Position numbers and translations under genes: made by a program. A stretch of 64,000 nucleotides of DNA from NCBI RefSeq assembly GCF_010727475.1, contig NZ_AP022567.1, positions 7,502,001-7,566,000 on the forward strand. Reading direction: 5' to 3'. This document shows positions 55,703-64,000 of this stretch, piece by piece (position 1 is the stretch's first letter; each line of letters starts with the position of its first letter). A model generated the notes under the pieces. The model ran no database searches. It worked only from the letters and a program-made list of their open reading frames with translations, and had not been told where the DNA came from. The stretch comes from Mycolicibacterium mageritense. GTDB lineage: Bacteria > Actinomycetota > Actinomycetes > Mycobacteriales > Mycobacteriaceae.

Positions 55703-56890
55703 TCAGGATCCTTGACCCGGGATCGCGCCCGCGGGATGGCGGCTGACCCGGTCGGTCCGAACGCGGGCTCCGGAGCCCTTCCGTGCAGTTTGGAGGGCAC
55801 CTTCGACATCGGCCAGCAGTTCCTTCCAGCTGGCGACGAACTTCTCCAGGCCTTCGGATTCCAGCTGTGCGACGACATCGTCGTATGAGATCCCAAGACC
55901 TTCAATGGCATTGAGCACGGCTTTGGCTTCTTCGTACCGACCGGTGATGGTGTCACCGGTGACCACACCGTGGTCGAACGTGGCGTCCAGGGTCTTCTCG
56001 GGCATGGTGTTCACCACGTCGGCGGCCACGAGTTCGGTGACGTACAGGGTGTCGGGGTAGGCGGGATCCTTCACACCGGTGGAGGCCCACAGGGGACGCT
56101 GCGGGAGCGCACCGGCCTCTGCCAGCGCCGCCCAGCGCTCGGTCGCGAAGAGCTCCTCGTAGGCCTGGTAGGCAAGGCGGGCGTTGGCCACGGCGGCCTT
56201 GCCCTTGAGGGCCAGGGCTTCGTCGGTGCCGACGGCGTCGAGCCGCTTGTCGATTTCGGTGTCGACCCGTGAGACGAAGAAGGACGCGACCGAGTGGATC
56301 GCCAACAGGTCGTGGCCGTTGTCCCTGGCCTGCTCGAGGCCGGACTGGAAGGCGTTGATCACGGCGCGATAGCGCTCCAGGGAGAAGATCAGGGTGACGT
56401 TGACACTGATGCCCCCGGCCAGTGTCTCGGTGATGGCTTCCAATCCCTCACGGGTGGCCGGGATCTTGATCAGGACGTTGTCCTTCGCCACCTTCTTGTA
56501 CAGGTTCTTCGCCTCCGCGATGGTCCCGGCGGTGTCCCAGGCCAAGCGGGGGTCGACCTCGATGGAGACCCGGCCGTCGACGCCCTTGGTGGCCGCGGCG
56601 ATCGGGGCGAACAGATCACACGCGTCGGCCACGTCGGCGGTGGTGATCTCGAAGATCGTCTCTTCGACGTCGGCGCCCCGCGCGGCGAGCTCGGCGATCT
56701 TGGCGTCGTAGTCGTGCCCGGTGGTGATCGCGGCCTGGAAGATCGACGGGTTGGTGGTGACACCCACGACGCTCTTCTCGTCGATCAGCTTCTGCAGCGA
56801 ACCACTCTGCAAGCGGCCGCGGGAGAGGTCGTCGAGCCAGATCGAGACGCCGGCGTCCGAAAGTTGTGCGGTGGGGGTGGCGTTGGACAT
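55703..56890 (-). CDS. tal: Transaldolase
   Basis: The 395-residue enzyme has VTTNPSIFQAAI, the Schiff-base Lys in NVLIKIPAT, SVNVTLIFSLERY and VASFFVSRVDTEIDKRL, as in long actinobacterial transaldolases. It transfers dihydroxyacetone units in the rearrangement phase. The C-terminus is longer than usual by about 20 residues (RVRTDRVSRHPAG), which looks like read-through past the family end. It follows tkt after a perfect GC hairpin. Confidence 0.92.
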   Translation of the reverse strand: MSNATPTAQLSDAGVSIWLDDLSRGRLQSGSLQKLIDEKSVVGVTTNPSIFQAAITTGHDYDAKIAELAARGADVEETIFEITTADVADACDLFAPIAAATKGVDGRVSIEVDPRLAWDTAGTIAEAKNLYKKVAKDNVLIKIPATREGLEAITETLAGGISVNVTLIFSLERYRAVINAFQSGLEQARDNGHDLLAIHSVASFFVSRVDTEIDKRLDAVGTDEALALKGKAAVANARLAYQAYEELFATERWAALAEAGALPQRPLWASTGVKDPAYPDTLYVTELVAADVVNTMPEKTLDATFDHGVVTGDTITGRYEEAKAVLNAIEGLGISYDDVVAQLESEGLEKFVASWKELLADVEGALQTARKGSGARVRTDRVSRHPAGAIPGQGS

Positions 56891-56933
56891 CGCTTCTGCT
56901 CCTTCGAATTATGTTGACTGGCTTGCGGTCAGC

Positions 56934-56965
56934 GCCGCGGGACGGCCATCGGGCCGTCCCGCGGC
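56934..56965 (-). terminator. GC hairpin between tkt and tal
   Basis: Fourteen-base perfect arms (GCCGCGGGACGGCC and complement) enclose four bases in the 102-bp gap. No T-tract follows, so it may attenuate or protect the message instead of ending it. Confidence 0.5.
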
Positions 56966-56992
56966 GTGCCGGCCGCCGTGTGGTTTGGGGGT

Positions 56993-59149
56993 TTAGTTGC
57001 CTGCCGCGGTGATGGAGTCCTTGGCGGCGGCGACGACCGCGTCTGCGGTGATGCCGAACTCCTGGAACAGGCGCTTGTAATCCGCCGATGCCCCGAAGTG
57101 CTCAAGGCTGACCGAACGTCCGGCGTCGCCGACGAACTCCTTCCAGCCCAGGGCCAATCCGGCCTCGACCGAGACACGGGCCGTCACGGCGGCAGGAAGC
57201 ACGGACTCGCGGTAGGCGGCGTCCTGCTTGTTGAACCATTCGACGCACGGCATGGAGATCACGCGGGTGGGGATGCCTTCGGCCTGGAGCGCTTCTCGGG
57301 CCTGGACCGCCAGCTGGACCTCGGAGCCGGTGGCGATCAGCAGCACCTGGGCCGGCACGGTGGCGCCGTCCCGGGAAGCCTCGGCCAGCACGTAACCACC
57401 TTTCGCCACCCCGGCCGCGGATGCGAACGTGTCACCCTCGGCTGCGCCTTCGCCACGGGCAAAGGTCGGGATGTTCTGCCGGGTCAGCACGATCCCTGCC
57501 GGGTTCTCGTGGTTCTCCAGGATGGTCTTCCACGCGATGCCGACCTCGTTGGCGTCGCCGGGACGCACTACGTCCAGGCCGGGGATCGCACGCAGGGTCG
57601 AAAGCTGTTCCACGGGCTGGTGGGTCGGGCCATCCTCACCCAGGCCGATGGAGTCGTGCGACCAGACGTAGACAGCCGGCACACCCATCAGCGCGGACAG
57701 CCGGATGGCCGGGCGCTGGTAGTCACTGAAGATCAGGAACGTGCCGGAGAAAGCGCGCGTGGGACCGTGCAGCGAGATTCCGTTGACGATCGACGCGGCA
57801 GCGTGCTCACGGATGCCGAAGTGAAGAACCCGTCCGTACGGGTTGCCTTTCCACGCATTCGTCGAACGGGAGACCGGAATGAACGACGGTGATCCCTCGA
57901 TGGTCGTGTTGTTCGACTCGGCCAGGTCGGCCGAACCGCCCCAGAGTTCGGGGAGGACCGGACCGAGCGCGTTGAGAACCTTGCCGGATGCCGCACGCGT
58001 CGAGACGTCCTTGCCCGCTTCGAAAACCGGTAGGACGGCGTCGACACCGTCGGGAAGCTGCCTGGCCTCGATGCGTCGCAGCAACGCGGCGGCGTCCGGA
58101 TTGGCGGCCTGCCAGGACTGGAACGACTCGTCCCATTCGCTACGCGCGGCCGCGCCGCGGTCGATTGCCGCACGGGCGTGGGCCAGGATTGCCGGGTCGA
58201 CGTCGAAGGACTTGGCGGGGTCGAAGCCGAGCACTTCCTTCACCGCCGCGACTTCCTCGGCGCCCAACGCAGAACCGTGGATCTTGCCCGTGTTCTGCTT
58301 CTTCGGGGCCGGGTAGCCGATGATGGTGCGCAGCGAAATGATGGACGGCTTCGAGGTTTCCGCCTTCGCGGCCAGCAGAGCCGCGTACAGTTCCTCGACG
58401 TCTTCCCGGTACTCACCGGTGCGGGTCCAGTCCACGCGCTGGACGTGCCAGCCATAGGACTCGTAGCGCCCCAGGACGTCCTCGGTGAACGAGATGTCGG
58501 TGTCGTCCTCGATCGAGATGTGGTTCTCGTCGTAGACCACGACGAGGTTGCCCAGTTCCTGGTGCCCGGCGAGGGAGGAAGCCTCGGACGTCACACCTTC
58601 CTGCAGGTCACCATCGGATGCGATCACCCAGATCGTGTGGTCGAACGGTGAGGTTCCCGGGGCTGCGTCCGGGTCGAGCAGCCCGCGCATCCGGCGCTGC
58701 GAGTACGCGAATCCGACCGACGACGCGAGACCCTGACCCAGCGGGCCGGTGGTGATCTCCACGCCCTTGGTGTGCTTGTACTCCGGATGGCCGGGCGTCA
58801 GAGAACCCCAGGTGCGGAAGGACTTCAGATCCTCCAGCTCCAGCCCGTAACCGGCAAGGAACAGCTGGATGTACAGCGTCAGCGACGAATGGCCCGGCGA
58901 GAGGATGAACCGGTCACGGCCCACCCAGTCAGGGTCGCGGGGGTCGTGGCGCATCAGCTTCTGGAACAACAGGTACGCCGCCGGAGCCAGGCTCATCGCC
59001 GTACCCGGATGACCGTTGCCGACCTTCTCCACCGCATCCGCGGCCAGCACCCGGACGGTGTCCACGGCACGCTGGTCCTCGGTTGTCCAGTTCAACACCG
59101 ACGGTGTCGAATTGGGCTCGGCAAGGATCGCATCTGCTGTCTGAGTCAC
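56993..59149 (-). CDS. tkt: Transketolase
   Basis: The 718-residue ThDP enzyme has VEKVGNGHPGTAMSLAPAAY, the ThDP motif ASDGDLQEG to VVYDENHISIE, and the pyrimidine-domain segments HDSIGLGEDGPTHQP and HFGASADYK. It forms xylulose- and ribose-5-phosphate from fructose-6-phosphate and triose. The GTG at 59149 (VTQTADAIL) has GGGGAG six bases upstream; the frame continues further without support. First gene of the five-gene rearrangement block and divergent from the regulator at 59329. Confidence 0.93.
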   Translation of the reverse strand: MTQTADAILAEPNSTPSVLNWTTEDQRAVDTVRVLAADAVEKVGNGHPGTAMSLAPAAYLLFQKLMRHDPRDPDWVGRDRFILSPGHSSLTLYIQLFLAGYGLELEDLKSFRTWGSLTPGHPEYKHTKGVEITTGPLGQGLASSVGFAYSQRRMRGLLDPDAAPGTSPFDHTIWVIASDGDLQEGVTSEASSLAGHQELGNLVVVYDENHISIEDDTDISFTEDVLGRYESYGWHVQRVDWTRTGEYREDVEELYAALLAAKAETSKPSIISLRTIIGYPAPKKQNTGKIHGSALGAEEVAAVKEVLGFDPAKSFDVDPAILAHARAAIDRGAAARSEWDESFQSWQAANPDAAALLRRIEARQLPDGVDAVLPVFEAGKDVSTRAASGKVLNALGPVLPELWGGSADLAESNNTTIEGSPSFIPVSRSTNAWKGNPYGRVLHFGIREHAAASIVNGISLHGPTRAFSGTFLIFSDYQRPAIRLSALMGVPAVYVWSHDSIGLGEDGPTHQPVEQLSTLRAIPGLDVVRPGDANEVGIAWKTILENHENPAGIVLTRQNIPTFARGEGAAEGDTFASAAGVAKGGYVLAEASRDGATVPAQVLLIATGSEVQLAVQAREALQAEGIPTRVISMPCVEWFNKQDAAYRESVLPAAVTARVSVEAGLALGWKEFVGDAGRSVSLEHFGASADYKRLFQEFGITADAVVAAAKDSITAAGN

Positions 59150-59315
59150 GATTTCTCCCCTTCGGTTCATCGGCCTCTGGCGGCCGCACGGATGCTTCTG
59201 ATTGGTTGGACGAGCGCCTTGACATCGATGATCGCGAACCAAATGGGCAGGGGTAATACTGTTTTCTGACGGTTCTGACTACCCTTTAGGACTGGTCGAA
59301 CACATCCACTGCCGT

Positions 59316-59321
59316 TAGACT
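59316..59321 (+). promoter_or_regulatory. -10 box for leaderless regulator mRNA
   Basis: TAGACT fits TANNNT and ends seven bases before the ATG at 59329, which has no ribosome binding site. The 179-bp gap to tkt also carries the tkt promoter. Confidence 0.45.
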
Positions 59322-59328
59322 CCGTAGA

Positions 59329-60636
59329 ATGAGCGGAACCATCAATCAGCCCGTGAAGGAAGCCGCCGCGCCCCCCACCGACCTGCCATGGCCGCTTTTG
59401 CACGCCGTCGCGGCACTGGCGCAAGCCCCGTTGGTCCAGATCGCGGAGCAATTGCGCGCTGCCACACTCCCCTACCTGAGAAGCAGCGCGCTCGTGATCT
59501 TCACGGAAGACTGCACGGGGCGTCCACAGAAGAAGGCGGGGGCCGAAGAGATCATTTCCCGGGTCTCCATCGCCGAGCTGGACGCGCTGCGCGCAACCCT
59601 TTCGGATGAGGCACCGTGGTTCGGCGAAGCCGAACTCGCCGGCCGTCCTCGTCCCGCACTCGCCGTGAAGCACGCACCCAGCGGAGCCCTCCTCGTCCTG
59701 ACGGATCCACACCCGTCGGATCCAGAGCACAACGCCGGGCTGGACTTGGTGACGTACCTGTGGCGCATAGCTGCCGAGCGGATTCGGGAGAAGGTGGTCG
59801 ATGCGCCGCCGTCGTATCTGCTGGAATCGCGGGCCGCCTCGGCGGAGCGCGTCCGCGTGACCGCGGAACTGACCGATCTGCACTCCACGACCCTCGAAAC
59901 AATGCTGGCCGCCCTGCGCTCGTCCTCCTTGGACGACGCGTCGGCCCGCGCCACCGTGACCGACCTGGCCGTCAAGGCCTTGGTCGGGCTCAGAACTCTC
60001 AGCGACCGCACGACCGACCTGGTGGAGGTGCCCGTCGCGATTGCCTTCGAGCGTTTACGCGAGGATCTGCGCCCGCTCACGCGATTCAGCGGCCTTGAGA
60101 TCGAGTTCATCGAGCCACCTCAGAACGGAAGGGCCCTGCCCGGCGAGGTTGCGCACGCAGGACGTGCCATCGTCCGCGGGCTCGTGCTGGCCATGACCGA
60201 ACAGCCCGACGTCAGCAGGGTGCGCACGCAATGGGACTGCGACGGCGAAAACCTGCTGATCAATGTGCGCGACGACGGCCGTGGCGTGCTCGACGCCGAC
60301 TCGCCGAGCATCGGCCGGCTGGACCGCCGGGTCCAGGCGCTCGCCGGGCAGTTGCGGATCGACGTCATGCCGGGCTGGGGTGTCGACGTCTTCGTCACGC
60401 TCCCCCTCGATCTGCCGGCACGACCGGCCGGGGATGTCGCCGGATGGGATCTTGCCGCCCGCGAACTCGAGGTGCTCCAGCACCTTGTCGCCGGACACCG
60501 CAACCGGACGATCGCGTCATCGCTGGGGATCAGCGAAAACACGGTCAAGTTCCACGTGCGGAACTTGTTCAGGAAACTCGACGTGGGCTCGCGCACCGAG
60601 GCCATCGCACTGGCACACAGCCACGGACTTCGGTGA
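59329..60636 (+). CDS. Regulator with kinase-like ATPase and LuxR DNA-binding domains
   Basis: The 435-residue protein starts with a GAF-like sensor region (to about 150), followed by a helical dimerisation stretch (VRVTAELTDLHSTTLETMLA, lacking the phospho-His context of a standard kinase). A GHKL-type ATPase remnant follows (NLLINVRDDGRGV, GRLDRRVQALAGQ, GWGVDVFVTLPL), then a LuxR helix-turn-helix (AARELEVLQHLVAGHRNRT, GISENTVKFHVRNLFRKL). This fuses the parts of a two-component pair into one protein. It lies between the tkt block and opcA-zwf-hps, so it probably controls the RuMP genes. The signal is unknown. Confidence 0.8.
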   Translation: MSGTINQPVKEAAAPPTDLPWPLLHAVAALAQAPLVQIAEQLRAATLPYLRSSALVIFTEDCTGRPQKKAGAEEIISRVSIAELDALRATLSDEAPWFGEAELAGRPRPALAVKHAPSGALLVLTDPHPSDPEHNAGLDLVTYLWRIAAERIREKVVDAPPSYLLESRAASAERVRVTAELTDLHSTTLETMLAALRSSSLDDASARATVTDLAVKALVGLRTLSDRTTDLVEVPVAIAFERLREDLRPLTRFSGLEIEFIEPPQNGRALPGEVAHAGRAIVRGLVLAMTEQPDVSRVRTQWDCDGENLLINVRDDGRGVLDADSPSIGRLDRRVQALAGQLRIDVMPGWGVDVFVTLPLDLPARPAGDVAGWDLAARELEVLQHLVAGHRNRTIASSLGISENTVKFHVRNLFRKLDVGSRTEAIALAHSHGLR

Positions 60637-60666
60637 CGGTGTACCGCCCCGGGCCGGGCCGGTGCG

Positions 60667-61608
60667 TCACGCAACGTGTTGGTGCACGCTGAAAGTGCCG
60701 ATACTGCAAACGGTCTCGCCGAAGACTTCATCGGGGTCCAGCCGGCGGAGTTCTTCGGCCAGGCAGTCCTTGAGGGTGCGGCGCGGCAGAGAGATCCGCT
60801 GGGTGGGCTGTCCCGGCTGCGTCAGTTCGGCAACCGAGCGATCCGGCCGGGACAACACGACATCGCCGGTGTCACGACGTAGGCGGACACTGCGGATACC
60901 GGTCCCCGCCCGCTCGGCCACGACGGTGACGGGAGCCTTCAGGGTCAACTTGAGCCATGCCGCGAGGAGCAGGGTGCTGGCCGAGTCCGAGGCGCCCTCG
61001 ACGGTGACGGCGGTGACGGGGGAAGCATCGACGTGGTCCAGCGCCGCCGCCAGCTGGATCCGCCAGTTGGTCAGGCGGGTCCAGGCGAGGTCGGTGTCGC
61101 CGGCCTTGTAGGTGTTCCGGATGTTCTCCAAAGCCGCCAGCGGTTCGTCCTCGTTCGCCGAGTCGGTGATTCGACGGTGGGCAATGCGTCCGATAGAGGT
61201 CTCGCCGGCATTGCGCGGCGCGCCGCGAGGCCACCACGCCACGATCGGCGCATCGGGCAGCAGCAACCCGGCGACCAGGGATTCACTGTCGGTGGCCAGT
61301 TCCCCGTAGCCGCGCAGAATGATGACTTCGGAGGCGCCTGCGTCGCCGCCCACTCGAATCTGGGCGTCCAGCCGGTTCGGAGCACACGCCCCTCCGTCGG
61401 CGAGAACGATTATGCGGCAAGGGTGTTCGCGGCTGGCCTCATTGGCGGCCTCGATGGCCTCCTCTTCGAGCCCCGAACGTGTGACCACCACGAGCGTGAG
61501 CACCCGGCTGAGGGCGATCACGCCGCTCTGCTCACGCAGGGCCATGATCTTCTTGGAGACGTTCGAGGTGGTGGTGTCGGAAAGATCTACGATCACGGCC
61601 TTCTCCAC
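60667..61608 (-). CDS. opcA: Glucose-6-phosphate dehydrogenase assembly protein OpcA
   Basis: The 313-residue protein has VVTRSGLEEEAIEAANEASREHPCRIIVL and LLLPDAPIVAWWPRGAP, the pattern of actinobacterial OpcA, which is needed for active G6PDH. It follows zwf with a 16-base overlap of reading frames. The GTG at 61608 has GGAAG five bases upstream. Its 3' end is 30 bp from the convergent regulator gene. Confidence 0.88.
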   Translation of the reverse strand: MEKAVIVDLSDTTTSNVSKKIMALREQSGVIALSRVLTLVVVTRSGLEEEAIEAANEASREHPCRIIVLADGGACAPNRLDAQIRVGGDAGASEVIILRGYGELATDSESLVAGLLLPDAPIVAWWPRGAPRNAGETSIGRIAHRRITDSANEDEPLAALENIRNTYKAGDTDLAWTRLTNWRIQLAAALDHVDASPVTAVTVEGASDSASTLLLAAWLKLTLKAPVTVVAERAGTGIRSVRLRRDTGDVVLSRPDRSVAELTQPGQPTQRISLPRRTLKDCLAEELRRLDPDEVFGETVCSIGTFSVHQHVA

Positions 61609-63149
61609 GTTCTTCCGTCACGGGCGAGCAGCTCGTCGGCCGAGGCGGGGCCCCAGCTGCCGGGCGCATACGGTTCTGGTTGTTCGTCGAGGCCGGCCCA
61701 GTAGTTCTCGAAGGGATCGAGGATCTTCCACGACAATTCGACTTCGGTGTGCCGGGGAAACAGCGGCGGCTCGCCCAGCAGCACGTCCAGGATGAGCCGC
61801 TCGTAGGCCTCGGGGCTGGACTCGGTGAAGGCGTGGCCGTAGCCGAAATCCATGGTGACGTCGCGAACCTCGGTCTGGGTGCCCGGCACTTTGGAGCCGA
61901 ACCGAATGGTGGCCCCCTCGTCGGGTTGCACCCGGATCACGACGGCGTTCTGGCCGAAGTCGTCGTCGCCGTAGTCACGGAACAGCAGGTTGGGTGCGCG
62001 TTTGAACACCACGGCAATTTCCGTCACGCGCCGGCCGAGGCGCTTGCCGGCGCGCAGGTAGAACGGCACTCCGGCCCAGCGCCGGGTGTTGATGTCCACG
62101 CGGATGGCCGCGTACGTTTCGGTCGTGGAGTGGGGCGGAATGCCTTCTTCTTCAAGGTAACCGACAACCTGCTCGCCGCCCTGCCAGCCACCGGTGAACT
62201 GGCCGCGGGCCGAGTGCGTCGACAGGTCGTCGGGCAGTGTGACCGCAGCGAGGATCTTCTCCTTCTCGGCGCGCAGATCATCGGCGTCGAACGAGATCGG
62301 TTCCTCCATGGCCGTCAGGGCCAAGAGTTGAAGAAGGTGGTTCTGGATGACGTCGCGGGCCGCGCCGACGCCGTCGTAGTAACCCGCCCGGCCCCCGGTC
62401 CCGATGGATTCGGCCATGGTGATCTGAACGTGGTCAACGTAATTGGCGTTCCACAGCGGCTCGAAGAGCTGGTTGGCGAACCGCAGGGCCAGGATGTTCT
62501 GGACCGTCTCCTTACCCAGGTAGTGGTCGATCCGGAACACGGCGTCCGGCGGAAACACGGATTCGACGACGTCGTTGAGTTTGCGGGCCGATTCCAGGTC
62601 GTGCCCGAACGGCTTCTCGATCACCACCCGGCGCCACCTGTCGCCCGTGGCCTGCGCCAATCCGTGCTCGGACAACTGGCGGCAGACCTGTTCGAAGGCC
62701 TTCGGCGGGATCGAAAGGTAGAACGCGTGATTGCCCCGTGTGCCGCGCTGCTCGTCCAGCTCGTCGAGCGTGGCACTCAGCTGTTTGAACGCCCGGTCGT
62801 CATCGAACTCGCCACGCACGAACCGGATGCCTTCGGCAAGCTGCGCCCACACGGCCTCGTCGAACGGGGTTCGGGCGTGAGCCGTGACGGACTGCTTGAC
62901 CTCCGCGGCGAAATCCTCGTCGCCCCAGTCGCGCCGGCCAAAGCCCACGAGGGAAAAGCTCGGCGGCAACAAGCCCCGGTTGGCCAGGTCGTACACGGCC
63001 GGCATGAGTTTCTTGCGCGCGAGGTCTCCCGTGACGCCGAAGAGCACCAGTGACGACGGACCGGCGATGCGGTTCAATCGACGGTCGCGCGGATCCCGCA
63101 GCGGGTTGTGCCCGGACCTCGCAGGCGGGTCGACGTGGGTAACAGACAT
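61593..63149 (-). CDS. zwf: Glucose-6-phosphate 1-dehydrogenase
   Basis: The 518-residue enzyme has the NADP-binding VLFGVTGDLARKKLMPAVY, VIEKPFGHD, the active-site RIDHYLGKETVQN and the C-terminal WAGVPFYLRAGKRL. It oxidises glucose-6-phosphate, giving NADPH. With hps in one transcript it suggests the dissimilatory RuMP cycle, although 6-phosphogluconate dehydrogenase is not in the window. The ATG at 63149 (MSVTHVDPPA) was chosen; the open frame continues over the hairpin and into hps as a shadow. Confidence 0.92.
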   Translation of the reverse strand: MSVTHVDPPARSGHNPLRDPRDRRLNRIAGPSSLVLFGVTGDLARKKLMPAVYDLANRGLLPPSFSLVGFGRRDWGDEDFAAEVKQSVTAHARTPFDEAVWAQLAEGIRFVRGEFDDDRAFKQLSATLDELDEQRGTRGNHAFYLSIPPKAFEQVCRQLSEHGLAQATGDRWRRVVIEKPFGHDLESARKLNDVVESVFPPDAVFRIDHYLGKETVQNILALRFANQLFEPLWNANYVDHVQITMAESIGTGGRAGYYDGVGAARDVIQNHLLQLLALTAMEEPISFDADDLRAEKEKILAAVTLPDDLSTHSARGQFTGGWQGGEQVVGYLEEEGIPPHSTTETYAAIRVDINTRRWAGVPFYLRAGKRLGRRVTEIAVVFKRAPNLLFRDYGDDDFGQNAVVIRVQPDEGATIRFGSKVPGTQTEVRDVTMDFGYGHAFTESSPEAYERLILDVLLGEPPLFPRHTEVELSWKILDPFENYWAGLDEQPEPYAPGSWGPASADELLARDGRTWRRP

Positions 63150-63220
63150 GGTGGGGTTTTCCAGCTTTCGACGAGCAGTCATCGACCTCGGGGAACGCAT
63201 GAGGGTGCCGCCTGGCGAAG

Positions 63221-63258
63221 TGGCGTCCCGCAGAGTTGAAAGACTCTGCGGGACGCCA
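63221..63258 (-). terminator. Perfect hairpin between hps and zwf
   Basis: Sixteen-base arms (TGGCGTCCCGCAGAGT and complement) enclose six bases, 16 bp after the hps stop. It has no T-tract. It may let only part of the transcription reach zwf-opcA, or protect the hps message. Confidence 0.55.
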
Positions 63259-63273
63259 CCGTTCATCCCAGGG

Positions 63274-63897
63274 CTACACGATGGCGGCGCGGAGTTCCTT
63301 CGCCGCCCGGGCCGGGTCGTCTGCGCCGTAGATGGCGCCGCCCGCGACGGCAACCTCGGCACCAGCCTGCTGGACAGCTGGGATCGTGGCGACCTTGACG
63401 CCTCCGGCCACCGAGAAGGGAACGCGAGCTTCCGCACCCGCGGCGAGCAACCCGTTGAGGTCGAAACCGGGCTTGGCCTGCTCGTCCAGGCCGGCGTGCA
63501 TCTCCACGAACTTGGCACCGAGCGCGCGGACTTCCTTGGCGCGGGTGACCTTGTCTGCCACGCCGATGAGGTCGACGACGACGCCCTTGTTGTGGGCCTT
63601 GGCCGCCTTGACGGCGCCTGCGATGGTGGAATCGTCTGCCGCACCGAGGACGGTGACGAGGTCGGCGCCGGCCTTGAACGCGATATCGGCCTCGAGTTCA
63701 CCGGCGTCCATCGTCTTGAGATCGGCGAAGACGATCTTGTCCGGGTGGGCGTTCTTCACGGCGGTGATGGCGGGCAGCCCTTCGGCCTTGATCAGGGGCG
63801 TGCCGAGCTCGATGATGTCCACGTATTCGGCAACCTGGCCGGCCAATTCGAGGGCGGCTTCGGTGGTCAGCAGGTCGATGGCGACTTGGAGCTTCAT
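63274..63897 (-). CDS. hxlA: 3-hexulose-6-phosphate synthase (RuMP pathway)
   Basis: The 207-residue OMP-decarboxylase-fold enzyme begins MKLQVAIDLLTTEAALELAG and has the metal/catalytic FADLKTMDAGE (DxKxxD) and VEMHAGLDEQAKPGFD. It closely resembles RmpA of Mycobacterium gastri MB19. It adds formaldehyde to ribulose-5-phosphate. A purine-rich leader precedes the ATG at 63897. It lies about 70 bp after a second hexuloisomerase gene that enters from the right edge, the usual hps-phi pairing. Confidence 0.94.
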   Translation of the reverse strand: MKLQVAIDLLTTEAALELAGQVAEYVDIIELGTPLIKAEGLPAITAVKNAHPDKIVFADLKTMDAGELEADIAFKAGADLVTVLGAADDSTIAGAVKAAKAHNKGVVVDLIGVADKVTRAKEVRALGAKFVEMHAGLDEQAKPGFDLNGLLAAGAEARVPFSVAGGVKVATIPAVQQAGAEVAVAGGAIYGADDPARAAKELRAAIV

Positions 63898-63967
63898 GGT
63901 GTTGTCTTCTTTCTTCGTAGGGAACTGCAGTGACGGTGGAACTGGGTACGGAAGGTTGACGGCCCGG

Positions 63968-64000
63968 CTATTCGAGGTTGGCGTGCCGCAGCCAGAGTTC
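63968..64000 (-). CDS. hxlB: 3' end of a second 6-phospho-3-hexuloisomerase gene
   Basis: Only the last ten codons and the TAG are inside the window (ELWLRHANLE). They are identical at the DNA level to the end of the gene at 43901-44494, and the next bases after the stop also match closely (CCGAGCCGTCAAC there, CCGGGCCGTCAAC here). It is thus a recent duplicate lying upstream of hps in the same transcript. Confidence 0.85.
   Translation of the reverse strand, partial: ELWLRHANLE

Overview
The window is high-GC actinobacterial chromosome, most probably a rapidly growing Mycobacterium (Mycolicibacterium). The gene order from about 2.2 to 35.8 kb follows the M. tuberculosis Rv2238c-Rv2264c segment: ahpE, a DUF3052 gene, a lipoprotein gene, aceE, mabR, fabD-acpM-kasA-kasB-accD6, glpD, dagK, mscR and an Hsp70-like proline-rich membrane protein. 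Mycolic-acid genes, mycothiol-dependent enzymes and leaderless-looking starts fit this. Assignments rest on protein families recognised by eye; no database search was run.

Layout. 1-2.07 kb is the integrase end of a genomic element that abuts the 3' end of tRNA-Val(TAC). It has small genes, an excisionase-like gene and an integrase with an internal frameshift. 2.2-6.7 kb holds ahpE, the DUF3052 gene, the lipoprotein and pyruvate dehydrogenase E1 (aceE). 6.8-13.6 kb is the FAS-II/mycolate locus with its regulator mabR and a visible MabR-type box before fabD. 13.7-24.0 kb holds lipid and glycerol metabolism: SDR, LysR, glpD, TetR, FAD oxidase, dagK, TetR, then an overlapping SDR-patatin-flavin monooxygenase operon. 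24.0-35.8 kb holds DUF3145, a beta-lactamase fold protein, a TPR-like protein, mscR with a metallo-beta-lactamase, a StyA-like oxidase, a SABATH methyltransferase, ilvX, TetR/hydrolase and the Hsp70-like protein.

From about 36 kb to the right edge the window holds what looks like an accessory C1/methylamine island. A divergent FAD amine dehydrogenase/oxidase (36.0-37.2 kb) faces gmaS-mgsA-mgsB-mgsC (37.5-41.7 kb), the genes expected for gamma-glutamylmethylamide and N-methylglutamate formation. An XRE-cupin regulator follows. Next come 6-phospho-3-hexuloisomerase, two tandem cupins, ATP-type phosphofructokinase and a large membrane Fe-S reductase (43.9-49.3 kb). A six-gene membrane operon with an APC permease spans 49.5-52.8 kb. 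The rest is a ribulose-monophosphate block: fba, rpiB, rpe, tal, tkt (minus strand), an ATPase-LuxR regulator (plus strand), then opcA, zwf, hps and the 3' end of a second phi gene (minus strand).

Read together, the island could convert methylamine to N-methylglutamate, release formaldehyde by FAD-dependent oxidation, fix it on ribulose-5-phosphate with Hps/Phi, and regenerate the acceptor through Pfk/Fba/Tal/Tkt/Rpe/Rpi. The core gene mscR could detoxify excess formaldehyde. Substrate and pathway are inferences from gene content. The two phi copies lie in inverted orientation about 20 kb apart.
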